This document shows, one piece after another, positions 52,586 through 61,183 of a stretch of DNA of 64,000 nucleotides (the first letter of the stretch is position 1; every line of letters begins with the position of its first letter). Both the position numbers and the translations under genes were made by a program. The notes under the pieces were generated by a model. That model made no database searches, was not told the origin of the DNA, and was given only the letters and a program-made list of their open reading frames with translations. Location of the stretch: contig JBQMYD010000006.1 of the NCBI GenBank assembly GCA_052173655.1, positions 62,001 to 126,000 of the forward strand, written 5' to 3'. The DNA comes from RGIG9060 sp052173655. Its GTDB lineage: Bacteria; Spirochaetota; Spirochaetia; Treponematales; Treponemataceae.

Positions 52586-54037
52586 TTAATTTTGTCTTTC
52601 GTTAATTTCTTTTACCATACGTTCGTATTCAACTTCATCTATTTTGTATTTTTTTTGAATTAAAATCATTGCAGCTCCTAAAAATAAAATAGGCAAAATG
52701 CACATTCCAAGCCTTAAAACAAAAAGTTTATCAACCGATACAGTTTGAACAAAAGAATCTGCTTGCTGTAAAACTTGTTCAGCAGTTTTTAGCCCCTTAC
52801 CCTTTTCGGATTCAAGTTCTGCAATTTTTCTTGTAACAGCATACAAACCGCTGATAATCAAAACAAGATTTGCTATTCCTACCTGCAAAGCTGCAGCCAA
52901 TTTTGTAGCAAAAGAACGAACTGCCGAAATTACACTGTCATGACGCTCTTTAAATTTATACTCATCATATTCGATTGTATTATTCAAAAGCACAATAAGA
53001 GTCATATTGAAAAATCCTTGAAAAAAGAAAATGACAAAAAGGAAAACGGAAAACAAAATTATGCTTTTAGGCAAAACAAAACCTACCAAAAGTAGAAAAA
53101 GATAGAAAATTGAAATTATGATTGTTGATATAAAAATAATTTGTTTTTTCTTAATGAATTTTACAAAAACAGGAAAAAGAAGCTGTGAAAACAAAGTTCC
53201 AAAGGCATACATTAATGTCAGAATAAAAGCTACAGAACCTCCTTTTGTATAACCAAATTCCAAATATGAAAAATTCATTGCAAAAACTATCAAAAGATTG
53301 CTACCTACCTGAAACAGTAAAATTGCAATTCCTGAAACAATTAACTGATCATTTCGGGCAAAAATTTTAAAAATAGAGCTTAATTTCAGATCTTCAATGT
53401 TATTCGTATCGGGTCGGCACCTTTCCTTACAGCCTAATGAAGTTAAAAGTTGACATCCTATAAAAAGAACTGCTACAGCAACTGCAACCCACATGTAAGA
53501 TTTTACTGCATCACCTGCAACCAAAAGTGGTATAACACCTGCAACGGTAAACTGGCCCAGACAAATAAAAACGCTCATTACGGTTACAAGTTTTGTTCTT
53601 TCTTTTGCATCACTTGAAAGGCTCGGCATCATTCCCCAATATGAAATATCGTTCATTGTGTAAGTCATTCCCCAAAAAAGATAGGCAAAAGCAAAAAAGG
53701 CAACAAATCCCCAACCTGAAGGTCTAACTGCAAATAAAGCAACAATAAAACAGGCATTTAAAATAGAACCCATTAAAATCCAAGGTTTAAATTTTCCCAT
53801 TTTCATTTTAGAATTTTCTATTATAATCCCCATCATAGGATCGTTTATTGCATCCCAAATTCTGCATAACACAATTATTGCCGAAACTGCGGCAAACTGT
53901 GCAACCGTTAAATTCATAGTATATTGAATATAAGCAAGCAAATACAAACTTATTAAAGCATAAGCAGCATCCCTTCCTGTAGCCCCTGCTGTATAACACC
54001 AAAAAGTTTTTTTATCAAGTTTATTTTGATTATCCAT
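52586..54037 (-). CDS. GPH-family sugar:cation symporter
   Basis: A 483-residue membrane protein with about twelve helices. It belongs to the glycoside-pentoside-hexuronide symporters of the major facilitator superfamily, related to MelB and XynP. Diagnostic parts are YTAGATGRDAAYALISLYLL, RIWDAINDPMMGIIIENSKM with the conserved D-x2-ND, and GMTYTMNDISYWGMMPSLSS. The last 60 residues are longer than usual and carry an extra charged loop (ELESEKGKGLKTAEQVLQQA). The substrate is not told by the neighbours. A promoter at 54076-54104 and GAGG precede it. Confidence 0.9.
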   Translation of the reverse strand: MDNQNKLDKKTFWCYTAGATGRDAAYALISLYLLAYIQYTMNLTVAQFAAVSAIIVLCRIWDAINDPMMGIIIENSKMKMGKFKPWILMGSILNACFIVALFAVRPSGWGFVAFFAFAYLFWGMTYTMNDISYWGMMPSLSSDAKERTKLVTVMSVFICLGQFTVAGVIPLLVAGDAVKSYMWVAVAVAVLFIGCQLLTSLGCKERCRPDTNNIEDLKLSSIFKIFARNDQLIVSGIAILLFQVGSNLLIVFAMNFSYLEFGYTKGGSVAFILTLMYAFGTLFSQLLFPVFVKFIKKKQIIFISTIIISIFYLFLLLVGFVLPKSIILFSVFLFVIFFFQGFFNMTLIVLLNNTIEYDEYKFKERHDSVISAVRSFATKLAAALQVGIANLVLIISGLYAVTRKIAELESEKGKGLKTAEQVLQQADSFVQTVSVDKLFVLRLGMCILPILFLGAAMILIQKKYKIDEVEYERMVKEINERQN

Positions 54038-54075
54038 TTATACCTCGCAAAAAATAACAACTTTCTATGAAACTA

Positions 54076-54104
54076 ATTGTAAATCTCAAATTGATTTTTA
54101 ACAA
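54076..54104 (-). promoter_or_regulatory. GPH symporter promoter
   Basis: Minus strand: -35 TTGTTA (54099-54104), 17-base spacer, -10 TACAAT (54076-54081). The leader of about 32 bases carries GAGG before the ATG at 54037. Confidence 0.55.
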
Positions 54105-54162
54105 GAAAAAAATTGATTACTTTGTCTTAAAACAAGTTTTATAAAATTTTTTAAACACGGTA

Positions 54163-54191
54163 GTGAAATTATTTTTCAATTACGATAAAAT
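54163..54191 (+). promoter_or_regulatory. thiI promoter, predicted leaderless
   Basis: -35 GTGAAA (54163-54168), 17-base spacer, -10 TAAAAT (54186-54191). The ATG at 54199 follows after seven bases; no ribosome site is present. The GTG of the -35 is in frame with thiI. Confidence 0.55.
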
Positions 54192-54198
54192 ACTGATT

Positions 54199-55425
54199 AT
54201 GAATAACACATATCTTGTAAAAGTTGGAGAATTAACCTTAAAAGGCGGAAATATTAAAGAATTTGAAAAACGCCTTGTTCAAAATGTTCAATTATATTTG
54301 GAATCAATCAAATCTCACGTAGCATTGCGAGCCGGAAGAATGTACATAGAGTGCATGGACGAAGGATGTGAAGCTGTAGAGTTTTGCCTTTCGCATTTGA
54401 TAGGAATTACAGGATGGGCAAAAACTCGCATAAGCGAAAAAAAAATAGATGCAATAAAAAAAGAATGCATGGAAGAAGCATTAATTGCTGCAAAAAAAGG
54501 GGCAAAATCTTTTAAAATCGAATCCAGAAGAAGCGATAAAAGTTTTCCTTTGAACTCTTACGAATTAAACTGTCAGGCAGCACAGGATATTTTTGATTCC
54601 AACATTATGAAAGTTGATGTTCATAATCCTGACGTTACAATAAATATAGAAATGAGAGAAAAATGCTTTATTTACTCAGATAGCGTGAAAGGCTGCAGGG
54701 GGCTTCCTGTAGGCACAAGCAATAAAGGACTCCTTTTACTTTCAGGAGGAATTGACAGCCCGGTTGCAGGATACAGAATGATGAGAAGAGGTATGAAAAT
54801 TGACTGTTGCTATTTTCATGCCTATCCTTACACTTCAGAAGAGGCAAAACAAAAAGTCATCGATCTGGGGATGCAAATAGGCAAATACGGGATTGAAACA
54901 AGTATTAACATAATTCCGTTTACTGACGTACAAATGCAAATAAAAAAACTGTCAGAACGCATACCTATGGCAGACTCTCATTATTCTACAGAAAGTTATT
55001 CAACTCTTCTACTTAGAATGTGCATGATTAAATGTGCAAATTTACTGGCAAGAAAAATTCATTCTTGCTGCATAATTACAGGCGAAAGTCTTGGCCAGGT
55101 TGCAAGTCAAACTTTGGAAAATATGGAAATTACAGAAAAATGTTGTGAATTTCCATTGTTAAGACCTCTTGTCGGAATGGATAAAGAAGAAATCACAGAA
55201 ACTTCAAAATTTATAGGCACATACGAAACTTCGATTTTGCCATACGAAGATTGCTGTGTGTTATTTAGCCCAAAGCATCCTGTGCTAAAAGCAAAGCTTG
55301 AAACTGCAATAAATCTTTACAACGAACTTGAAGCGGATACCCTTATACAAGAAGCGTTTGATAACAGGGAAATAATAAAATTCTTTGTACGGGATTTTGT
55401 AAAAGAAAATTTTGCAAAAAACTGA
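54199..55425 (+). CDS. thiI: tRNA 4-thiouridine synthetase ThiI
   Basis: A 408-residue ThiI, which thiolates uridine 8 of tRNA. The N-terminal ferredoxin-like part (YLVKVGELTLKGGNIKEFEK) and THUMP domain (about 55-165) come first. The PP-loop ATP pyrophosphatase follows (LLLLSGGIDSPVAGYRMMRR). Later conserved pieces are CIITGESLGQVASQTLENM and PLVGMDKEEI. The C-terminal rhodanese domain of E. coli ThiI is lacking, as in most bacteria. Sulfur may come from the cysteine desulfurase at 21897 (inference). The start ATG at 54199 fits the family; an upstream GTG falls in the promoter. Confidence 0.95.
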   Translation: MNNTYLVKVGELTLKGGNIKEFEKRLVQNVQLYLESIKSHVALRAGRMYIECMDEGCEAVEFCLSHLIGITGWAKTRISEKKIDAIKKECMEEALIAAKKGAKSFKIESRRSDKSFPLNSYELNCQAAQDIFDSNIMKVDVHNPDVTINIEMREKCFIYSDSVKGCRGLPVGTSNKGLLLLSGGIDSPVAGYRMMRRGMKIDCCYFHAYPYTSEEAKQKVIDLGMQIGKYGIETSINIIPFTDVQMQIKKLSERIPMADSHYSTESYSTLLLRMCMIKCANLLARKIHSCCIITGESLGQVASQTLENMEITEKCCEFPLLRPLVGMDKEEITETSKFIGTYETSILPYEDCCVLFSPKHPVLKAKLETAINLYNELEADTLIQEAFDNREIIKFFVRDFVKENFAKN

Positions 55426-55477
55426 GAATACCAATTTTGCAAAAGACTAAAATTGCAAAAAGTTGATTTTTTTAATT

Positions 55478-56611
55478 TTAGTCTTCCAATAAATCTTTTA
55501 TAAGTTCAGAATAATCAGTATTAATAGGAAGTGCGGCACAATTTGCTTTTATCCGTGAAAATTCTTCTTCATTGTTAAACAATGATATAACTTTACCTGC
55601 AATTTTTAATGGACTTTTTATAAAAAAACCTGCATTATTTTCCACAACAAACTCCATGTTACCTTTTTCCTGACCGTGAATAAAACTTGAAATGATTGCA
55701 GGCTTTTTCATTTTACAAACTTCAAGAATCGTAGATGCTCCGGCTTTTATAACAGCCATATCACAAATCTTTAAAAGTTCATCCATAAAATTCACAAATC
55801 CGTAAACACGTAAATCAATATTAGGATTTACAGACTTAATAACCTCAAGATTTCTCATCCTTGTAAGATTACGACCGCATACAACTATTATTGTGAATTT
55901 CACCTTTTTAAAAATAAAATCATTTATAATTCTTGTAGCCTTAGGAAGACCTTCACCACCCCCAACCATCAAAAGCACTTTCTTCCCCTCGGAAATCGAA
56001 TACTTTTCACGAAGCTTTTTTAATTCTTCATGTGAAATTTCTTCTGTAAACTTTTCATTAATAAGAAAAGGTGCAGGTTTTATAAAATCAGGATTAAAAT
56101 TACAATAATTAACGGCAAAGTCTTTCATTTTATCGCTTGCAACATAAGTTTTTATATTAGGAGTATAAAACCAAGCCGCAGGACCGTTAAAAGGATCCGT
56201 ACAGTAACAGGAAAGATTAATATCTTTGCCTAAGGTCTTTATCGCTTCATTTGCACCCGGAGTAAGGGCAAAATGAAAAGAAATTATGTCGGTAATTTCA
56301 TTTTCTATTATTATTTTTTGAAAATATTTTGATGTTTTTGGAGTTAAAAAGTGATTTACAAGATTCTGAGCCCACTTATGCATTGCAGTTTCATAAATAA
56401 CAGTCCACAAGCCGTGAAAAGCAGTACACATTACATGATATCCGTCTTCAAAAAGCATCTTACTGAAATTCTTTTTTTCTCCGAATCCGTTTACAAGAAT
56501 TACATTTATATTCGGATCAGCTTTTTCGAGTTGTCGTTTTAATACAGAAGCAGGAGCAAGATGTCCCCCTCCCGTATTCAAATATAAAAGCAGAAAATTT
56601 CGTTTTTTCAT
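55478..56611 (-). CDS. MGDG-synthase-like glycosyltransferase (GT28)
   Basis: A 377-residue glycosyltransferase of the monogalactosyldiacylglycerol synthase group. The N-terminal half has LLLYLNTGGGHLAPASVLKR (acceptor side) and ISFHFALTPGANEAI. The C-terminal half has VLLMVGGGEGLPKA and DMAVIKAGASTILEVCKMKK, the usual GT28 donor-binding segment. Such enzymes add galactose or glucose to diacylglycerol, and glycolipids of this kind are known major lipids of treponemes. It would act on the inner face of the cytoplasmic membrane. AGGA stands six bases before the ATG. It is a single gene divergent from the uracil-DNA glycosylase. Confidence 0.87.
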   Translation of the reverse strand: MKKRNFLLLYLNTGGGHLAPASVLKRQLEKADPNINVILVNGFGEKKNFSKMLFEDGYHVMCTAFHGLWTVIYETAMHKWAQNLVNHFLTPKTSKYFQKIIIENEITDIISFHFALTPGANEAIKTLGKDINLSCYCTDPFNGPAAWFYTPNIKTYVASDKMKDFAVNYCNFNPDFIKPAPFLINEKFTEEISHEELKKLREKYSISEGKKVLLMVGGGEGLPKATRIINDFIFKKVKFTIIVVCGRNLTRMRNLEVIKSVNPNIDLRVYGFVNFMDELLKICDMAVIKAGASTILEVCKMKKPAIISSFIHGQEKGNMEFVVENNAGFFIKSPLKIAGKVISLFNNEEEFSRIKANCAALPINTDYSELIKDLLED

Positions 56612-56637
56612 TAAAAATCCTTGAATATATTTTTATC

Positions 56638-56666
56638 TTGAACTGCATTTTTTTTAAATGTATAAT
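56638..56666 (+). promoter_or_regulatory. Promoter of the UDG-priA operon
   Basis: -35 TTGAAC (56638-56643), 17-base spacer, perfect -10 TATAAT (56661-56666). Transcription would start near 56673, leaving a leader of about 66 bases. A 26-codon reading frame (56672-56752) begins right there. Confidence 0.7.
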
Positions 56667-56738
56667 AAAGTATGTTCATTTTACAACCAATAATAAACGG
56701 TTGTCAAATCAATTATTTTTACCGCTACGGAATTATCT

Positions 56739-57434
56739 ATGACAAAATCTGAAAAAGAAATTTTGTACAATTTTCTGAGAGTTTCTCAAAATTACTATCG
56801 GGGGTTTTCCGATAAAAATGAGGTTACACCAAACTTTTGTGATGACAAAGAAAATCAGCAAATGACACTTGATATTTTAGATCAAAAAGTACGTAACTGC
56901 CGGCGATGCCAGCTTTGTAAAACAAGGACGAATACAGTATTTGGAATTGGAGTAAGCCATCCACTTGTTCTTGTTATAGGAGAAGGTCCCGGAGCCGACG
57001 AGGATCAACAAGGTATTCCTTTTGTAGGAAAAGCGGGGCAACTTTTAGATAAAATGCTTACAGCCATAAATCTATCACGAAACACAAACTGCTACATTGC
57101 TAATGTGGTAAAATGTCGCCCACCTGCAAACCGTAATCCACTTCCGCAAGAATGTGAAAGTTGTAAAAGCTATCTTGAAACGCAAATTCATTTATTAAAG
57201 CCGGTTATGATTTTATGCGTTGGGAAAGTAGCTGCACAAAATTTATTTAAATGCCAAGACAGCGTAACTCAAATGCGAGGAAAAATATTTGATGTCCATG
57301 GAATTCCTGCAATGATGACTTATCATCCGAGTGCACTTTTAAGAGATGAAAATCTAAAACGTCCGGCATGGGAGGACTTGAAGCTCTTTCAACGCCGCCT
57401 AAACGAACAAGTTACAAATTCGGTAATAAAATGA
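56739..57434 (+). CDS. Uracil-DNA glycosylase, family 4 (Fe-S)
   Basis: A 231-residue family 4 uracil-DNA glycosylase. An N-terminal helical part of about 50 residues precedes the iron-sulfur cysteines (CRRCQLC, then VVKCRPPANRNPLPQECESC). Motif 1 is GEGPGADEDQQGIPFVGKAG and motif 2 is MTYHPSALLR. It removes uracil from DNA. A poor GGA precedes the ATG. A small frame in the leader overlaps its start. The priA start overlaps its stop by ATGA, so both are co-expressed. Confidence 0.94.
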   Translation: MTKSEKEILYNFLRVSQNYYRGFSDKNEVTPNFCDDKENQQMTLDILDQKVRNCRRCQLCKTRTNTVFGIGVSHPLVLVIGEGPGADEDQQGIPFVGKAGQLLDKMLTAINLSRNTNCYIANVVKCRPPANRNPLPQECESCKSYLETQIHLLKPVMILCVGKVAAQNLFKCQDSVTQMRGKIFDVHGIPAMMTYHPSALLRDENLKRPAWEDLKLFQRRLNEQVTNSVIK

Positions 57435-59515
57435 AATATCTTGAAGTTCTTGTAAATCTTCCTCTAATGCAAAGTTTTACTTACAAAAATCTTGAACAAA
57501 GCGATAAAAATTTTTCAATTGTTGATGTAGGATACAGAGTAGAAGTTCTGTTTAAAAACAGAAAAATGATTGCGTGCGTAATTGACGTTTACGATGAACT
57601 TCCTCAAAAATGTTTTAAATACAAAGACAAAATAAAAAAAATAAATCGAATAATCGATTCTCAGCCACTTTTCACAAAAGAACAAATTGAACTTGCAAAT
57701 TGGATTTCAAAATTTTATCTATGTTCGTTTGGAGAATCTCTTTTTGCAATGCTTCCTTCAGGAAAAAAAGAAATCAGCTTTTCTTCCAGTTTTGAAAAAG
57801 ATTGCATAAGTTTAAAAAAGCCTATTTTATCGGAAGAACAAAATACTGCAATCCAAAAAATTCTTTCAACCAGCGGAAAGAATTTTTATCACTACCTGTA
57901 TGGGCAAACCGGAAGCGGAAAAACAGAAGTCTTTTTGAACTGTGCGGAAAATATTTTAAAAGAAGGAAAAGGTGTTATATATCTTGTTCCCGAAATAAGC
58001 CTGACACATCAGGTAATAGAAAGTGTTGTAAAAAGATTTGGCAGCACAACTGCGGTTCTTCATTCAGGTCTTACAGGAAGTCAAAAATTTTGTGAATGGC
58101 ACAGAATTTTAAAAAAAGAAGCAAGGGTTATAATCGGAGCTCGTAGTGCTATTTTTGCACCTGTCCCTGATTTGGGACTTATAATCATTGATGAAGAACA
58201 CGATTCCAGTTATAAAAGCGGAACAACACCACGTTATCATGCAAGACAGGTTGCAATGAAACGTTCAAACGACTTAAAAATTCCTCTAGTTATGGGCAGT
58301 GCAACCCCTTCTGTAGAAGCTTGGAAATTAATGTCAGATGGAATACTCGAAAAACATAGTCTTACAAAACGTTTAGCAGGCGGAAAAATGCCGGAAATAC
58401 AAACGGTCGATCTTACAAAGGTTGACGATAAGGGCAGAAAAACACAAGGTTCAATTTCACCCGCTCTTGAAGATGAAATTAGAAATACAATCAAGCAAAA
58501 TAAGCAAACAATTCTTTTTTTAAACAGAAGAGGTTTTTCACACTTTTTTAAATGCAATAGCTGTGGCTTTGAACTAAAATGTAAAAATTGTTCGGTTTCA
58601 ATGACATACCATAAAAATAAAAATCAATTGATATGCCATTATTGCGGTTGGAGCATTCCTTTACAAAACAAATGTCCCGAATGCAATTCATATGATGTAG
58701 GTTACTACGGTTTCGGTACTGAATTTATAGAAAGCGAAGTTAAGGCAAAATTTCCTCAAGCCCGCATAGACAGAATAGACACTGATAACCTAAAAAATCA
58801 AGACGAGCTCAAACAAAAACTTAATGATTTTAAGGAAGGAAAAATTGATATTCTTCTTGGGACTCAAATGGTTGCAAAAGGTTTAAATTTTCCAAATCTA
58901 AAACTTGTAGGCATAATTTCTGCAGACACAGGACTTCATTTGCCTGACTTTAGAGCAGCAGAAAGAACTTTTTCCCTTATAGTTCAAGTTGCAGGCAGAG
59001 CCGGAAGATTTTTTCCTGACGGAAAAGTTATTGTGCAAAGTTATGCACCGGAACGCAATGTTATTTACTATGCATGTAACAATGACTTGGATTCTTTTTA
59101 CAAATACGAACTCTTTCAAAGAGAACTACTTTCTTTTCCTCCATATAGTCGCCTAATACGCCTCGTTTTTAGAAGCAGTATTCAATCCGAAGCAGAACAA
59201 AGTTGCCGTCAAGCTACAGAAATTTTCAAGAATTTTATTAGCAGCAAAAAACAAAACAGCACAGAAGCGTCAATAGAAAATAAAATAAATGAAGTATCAG
59301 AGAATCTTGAATATGAAAAGGATTTTGATTTTGATATTTTAGGTCCAAGCGAGTGTCCTATTGCCAAAATCAGTGCAAATTACCGCTACCAAATAATTTT
59401 GAAATGCAAAAAACTTTCAATAATTCAGATGGCTGTTTCAAAATTCATATACGAATACAAAAATACACGCCCCGTATACATAGAAATAGATGTAGATCCT
59501 GCAAATCTTTTGTAG
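57431..59515 (+). CDS. priA: Primosomal replication restart helicase PriA
   Basis: A 694-residue PriA, which reloads the replicative helicase at stalled forks. The N-terminal DNA-binding domain (YLEVLVNLPLMQSFTYKNLE, FTKEQIELANWISKFYLCS) precedes the helicase core: Walker A LYGQTGSGKTEVFLNC, DEEH box IIDEEHDSSYKSG and VMGSATPSVEA. Two zinc-binding groups lie mid-protein (CNSCGFELKCKNC and CHYCGWSIPLQNKCPEC). Motifs V/VI are LGTQMVAKGLNFPN and QVAGRAGRF. The start ATG at 57431 overlaps the UDG stop by four bases; a longer open frame is rejected. Confidence 0.96.
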   Translation: MKYLEVLVNLPLMQSFTYKNLEQSDKNFSIVDVGYRVEVLFKNRKMIACVIDVYDELPQKCFKYKDKIKKINRIIDSQPLFTKEQIELANWISKFYLCSFGESLFAMLPSGKKEISFSSSFEKDCISLKKPILSEEQNTAIQKILSTSGKNFYHYLYGQTGSGKTEVFLNCAENILKEGKGVIYLVPEISLTHQVIESVVKRFGSTTAVLHSGLTGSQKFCEWHRILKKEARVIIGARSAIFAPVPDLGLIIIDEEHDSSYKSGTTPRYHARQVAMKRSNDLKIPLVMGSATPSVEAWKLMSDGILEKHSLTKRLAGGKMPEIQTVDLTKVDDKGRKTQGSISPALEDEIRNTIKQNKQTILFLNRRGFSHFFKCNSCGFELKCKNCSVSMTYHKNKNQLICHYCGWSIPLQNKCPECNSYDVGYYGFGTEFIESEVKAKFPQARIDRIDTDNLKNQDELKQKLNDFKEGKIDILLGTQMVAKGLNFPNLKLVGIISADTGLHLPDFRAAERTFSLIVQVAGRAGRFFPDGKVIVQSYAPERNVIYYACNNDLDSFYKYELFQRELLSFPPYSRLIRLVFRSSIQSEAEQSCRQATEIFKNFISSKKQNSTEASIENKINEVSENLEYEKDFDFDILGPSECPIAKISANYRYQIILKCKKLSIIQMAVSKFIYEYKNTRPVYIEIDVDPANLL

Positions 59516-59532
59516 AATAAAGCTTTTTCAGC

Positions 59533-59564
59533 AAAAAAAAACAGCCTTCAAAAATCAAGGCTGT
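59533..59564 (-). terminator. Intrinsic terminator of the tRNA-Arg unit
   Basis: The stem ACAGCCTT / AAGGCTGT (59541-59548 and 59557-59564) has an 8-base loop. On the minus strand it is followed by a run of nine Ts, so it acts on the tRNA transcript rather than on priA. Confidence 0.85.
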
Positions 59565-59577
59565 CTTAAAGGAATTT

Positions 59578-59651
59578 CGGGACCAGACGGACTCGAACCG
59601 CCTACCTACTGCTTAGAAGGCAGTTGCTCTATCCAGATGAGCTATGATCCC
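59578..59651 (-). tRNA. tRNA-Arg (anticodon TCT)
   Basis: A full cloverleaf reads on the minus strand. The acceptor stem GGGATCA pairs with TGGTCCC (one G-T pair), with discriminator G. The D arm is GCTC/GAGC. The anticodon stem ACTGC/GCAGT holds the loop CTTCTAA, giving anticodon TCT for AGA codons. The variable loop is five bases and the T arm has GGCGG TTCGAGT CCGTC. CCA is not encoded. It has its own promoter and terminator. Confidence 0.96.
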
Positions 59652-59660
59652 AACCTTCTC

Positions 59661-59689
59661 AGTCTATCAAAAATAAAAAAAAATGTCAA
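59661..59689 (-). promoter_or_regulatory. tRNA-Arg promoter
   Basis: Minus strand: perfect -35 TTGACA (59684-59689), 17-base T-rich spacer, -10 TAGACT (59661-59666). Transcription would start two to four bases before the mature tRNA end. Confidence 0.75.
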
Positions 59690-59717
59690 ACTTCTACATC
59701 ATGTAATTTTATTTTTA

Positions 59718-60485
59718 CTAGTGATCAGACTCGTTTATTGTAATATATCCTAAAGAAAGCAATTCGCCGTATTTTGGAGTTAAACTCGGATCTCTTCCGG
59801 AAGAAACGGCATAAGCATTCACATAGTAAGAAGTAACAGCCCCTGTTGCAGTCAGTTTCACATCATCATCTGTATTAACAGGAATATTATTAAAATACTT
59901 TTTCCCATTAATAATAACATTTTTTTTCCCGCTATCCCTTTTATTGATATTATTAAAAAAATCAAAAGTAGAACCATTTGAACGCAAAGGAATAGCCGGT
60001 TGACTGCCATCAAGGAGTTTCATTCCCGCTACTGAAACTTCCCAATGGTACCAATGCTCCGGTCTTGGCGAATTAACACCTTCCGTATACAAGCGTATCA
60101 AAACAGAACGATTAGTACCGTCTTTTTCAATGAGAGGATCTTTATTTGTAGAAATTTTCAACTGTTTATAACCTAAACTTTCAATTTTTTTATACCCCGC
60201 ATCGGAATACTGTTTGTTTGCATTAGATATGCTCAAAGCCTCAGACTCGCAAGTTGATTTATTATCATAAATTTTGTAAAAAACATTTGTACCTAAAAAA
60301 ATACTCATGGAAATATTTTGAGTATCGTTTGTTTTAAAAGAAAACACTCTGTTAGCACTGTTATCATATGGTCTTACAGCATCGATAGGGGCATGTAGGA
60401 TATAATAAGTATCGATTCCGCATGCCGACAAAAAAATCAAGAAAAAAATAGTAAATATGAATTCTGTAAGCACATTTTTTTTCAT
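59718..60485 (-). CDS. Lipoprotein of unknown function
   Basis: A 255-residue protein with a lipoprotein signal (LTEFIFTIFFLIFLSAC; lipobox LSAC, cysteine 22). The mature part has aromatic-rich strands (VFYKIYDNKS, PRPEHWYHWEVSVAGMKLLD, VTSYYVNAYAVSSGRDPSLT), fitting an envelope beta protein. No family is recognised. It lies six bases after the TPR gene, third in a row behind the AAA+/Fis gene, and its stop is close to the tRNA promoter. Confidence 0.76.
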   Translation of the reverse strand: MKKNVLTEFIFTIFFLIFLSACGIDTYYILHAPIDAVRPYDNSANRVFSFKTNDTQNISMSIFLGTNVFYKIYDNKSTCESEALSISNANKQYSDAGYKKIESLGYKQLKISTNKDPLIEKDGTNRSVLIRLYTEGVNSPRPEHWYHWEVSVAGMKLLDGSQPAIPLRSNGSTFDFFNNINKRDSGKKNVIINGKKYFNNIPVNTDDDVKLTATGAVTSYYVNAYAVSSGRDPSLTPKYGELLSLGYITINESDH

Positions 60486-60491
60486 ATATTT

Positions 60492-61169
60492 TTACTCATT
60501 TGAAGAAAGCGCAATTATCCTTGACTTTGCAAGCTTTGCCCACTCATCTTCAGCGTAAGAATCGATAATTTTGCCATAAATATTAATTGCTTCATCCTTC
60601 ATTTCCTGAAGTTCAGAAACTCTTGCAGCACAAAATAAAGCATGCGGTTTCGGTATAAAATTTTTGTTATCAGCAGCTTTCATATAACATGCCTTTGCCT
60701 GTTCAAGATTATTTTCCTGCTCAAAACAAACTGCTGCATTAAAATTGCTAATTCCTGCAAGATAAGATTTTTTATCGCATCCGCAGGCTTTTTCCCAATA
60801 ACTTAAAGACTCAGCGTATTCTTTTCTTTCCATATGAATTTTTGCAATTGTCATGTAAGCACGTATGGTCTTTCTATTCTTTCCGTATTTTGTACAAAAT
60901 TCTTCCAGCTTTTCTAAAAACTCGTTTTCAGCTTCCAGGGCAGCATCCCCTTCAAATTTATCTTTATTTGTTTCATAACTAAAAACAATATCGTCCATGT
61001 AGTCGGCACATTTTTCTCTACCGGTTTGTGATACTTTTGTTACAATCAACACAATTAACAAGGCTACAACTACAGCACAAATCAAACCTATCCACAAATA
61101 TTTTGTTTTTGTAAAAAAAACTTCCGCAACATTTGTTAAAGAATTTTCTTCTCTTTTTTCGTCAGACAT
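60492..61169 (-). CDS. Membrane-anchored TPR protein
   Basis: A 225-residue protein. A cytoplasmic head of about 24 residues and one membrane helix (YLWIGLICAVVVALLIVLIV) are followed by TPR units (TIRAYMTIAKIHMERKEYAE, NFNAAVCFEQENNLEQAKAC, ALFCAARVSELQEMKDEAIN). The layout is like YfgM/ancillary SecYEG proteins, though identity is not claimed. AGGAG lies before the ATG. It is between the AAA+/Fis gene (14 bases upstream) and a lipoprotein gene (6 bases downstream), which suggests a common envelope task. Confidence 0.8.
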   Translation of the reverse strand: MSDEKREENSLTNVAEVFFTKTKYLWIGLICAVVVALLIVLIVTKVSQTGREKCADYMDDIVFSYETNKDKFEGDAALEAENEFLEKLEEFCTKYGKNRKTIRAYMTIAKIHMERKEYAESLSYWEKACGCDKKSYLAGISNFNAAVCFEQENNLEQAKACYMKAADNKNFIPKPHALFCAARVSELQEMKDEAINIYGKIIDSYAEDEWAKLAKSRIIALSSNE

Positions 61170-61183
61170 TTTTATCTCCTAGG

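Noticed and set aside
54163..54198. GTG start upstream of thiI
   Set aside because: It coincides with the -35 and -10 promoter elements, and the ThiI family begins at the ATG at 54199.
54038..54198. Riboswitch (for example TPP) before thiI
   Set aside because: The predicted transcript starts at the ATG, and no conserved riboswitch core was recognised in the gap.
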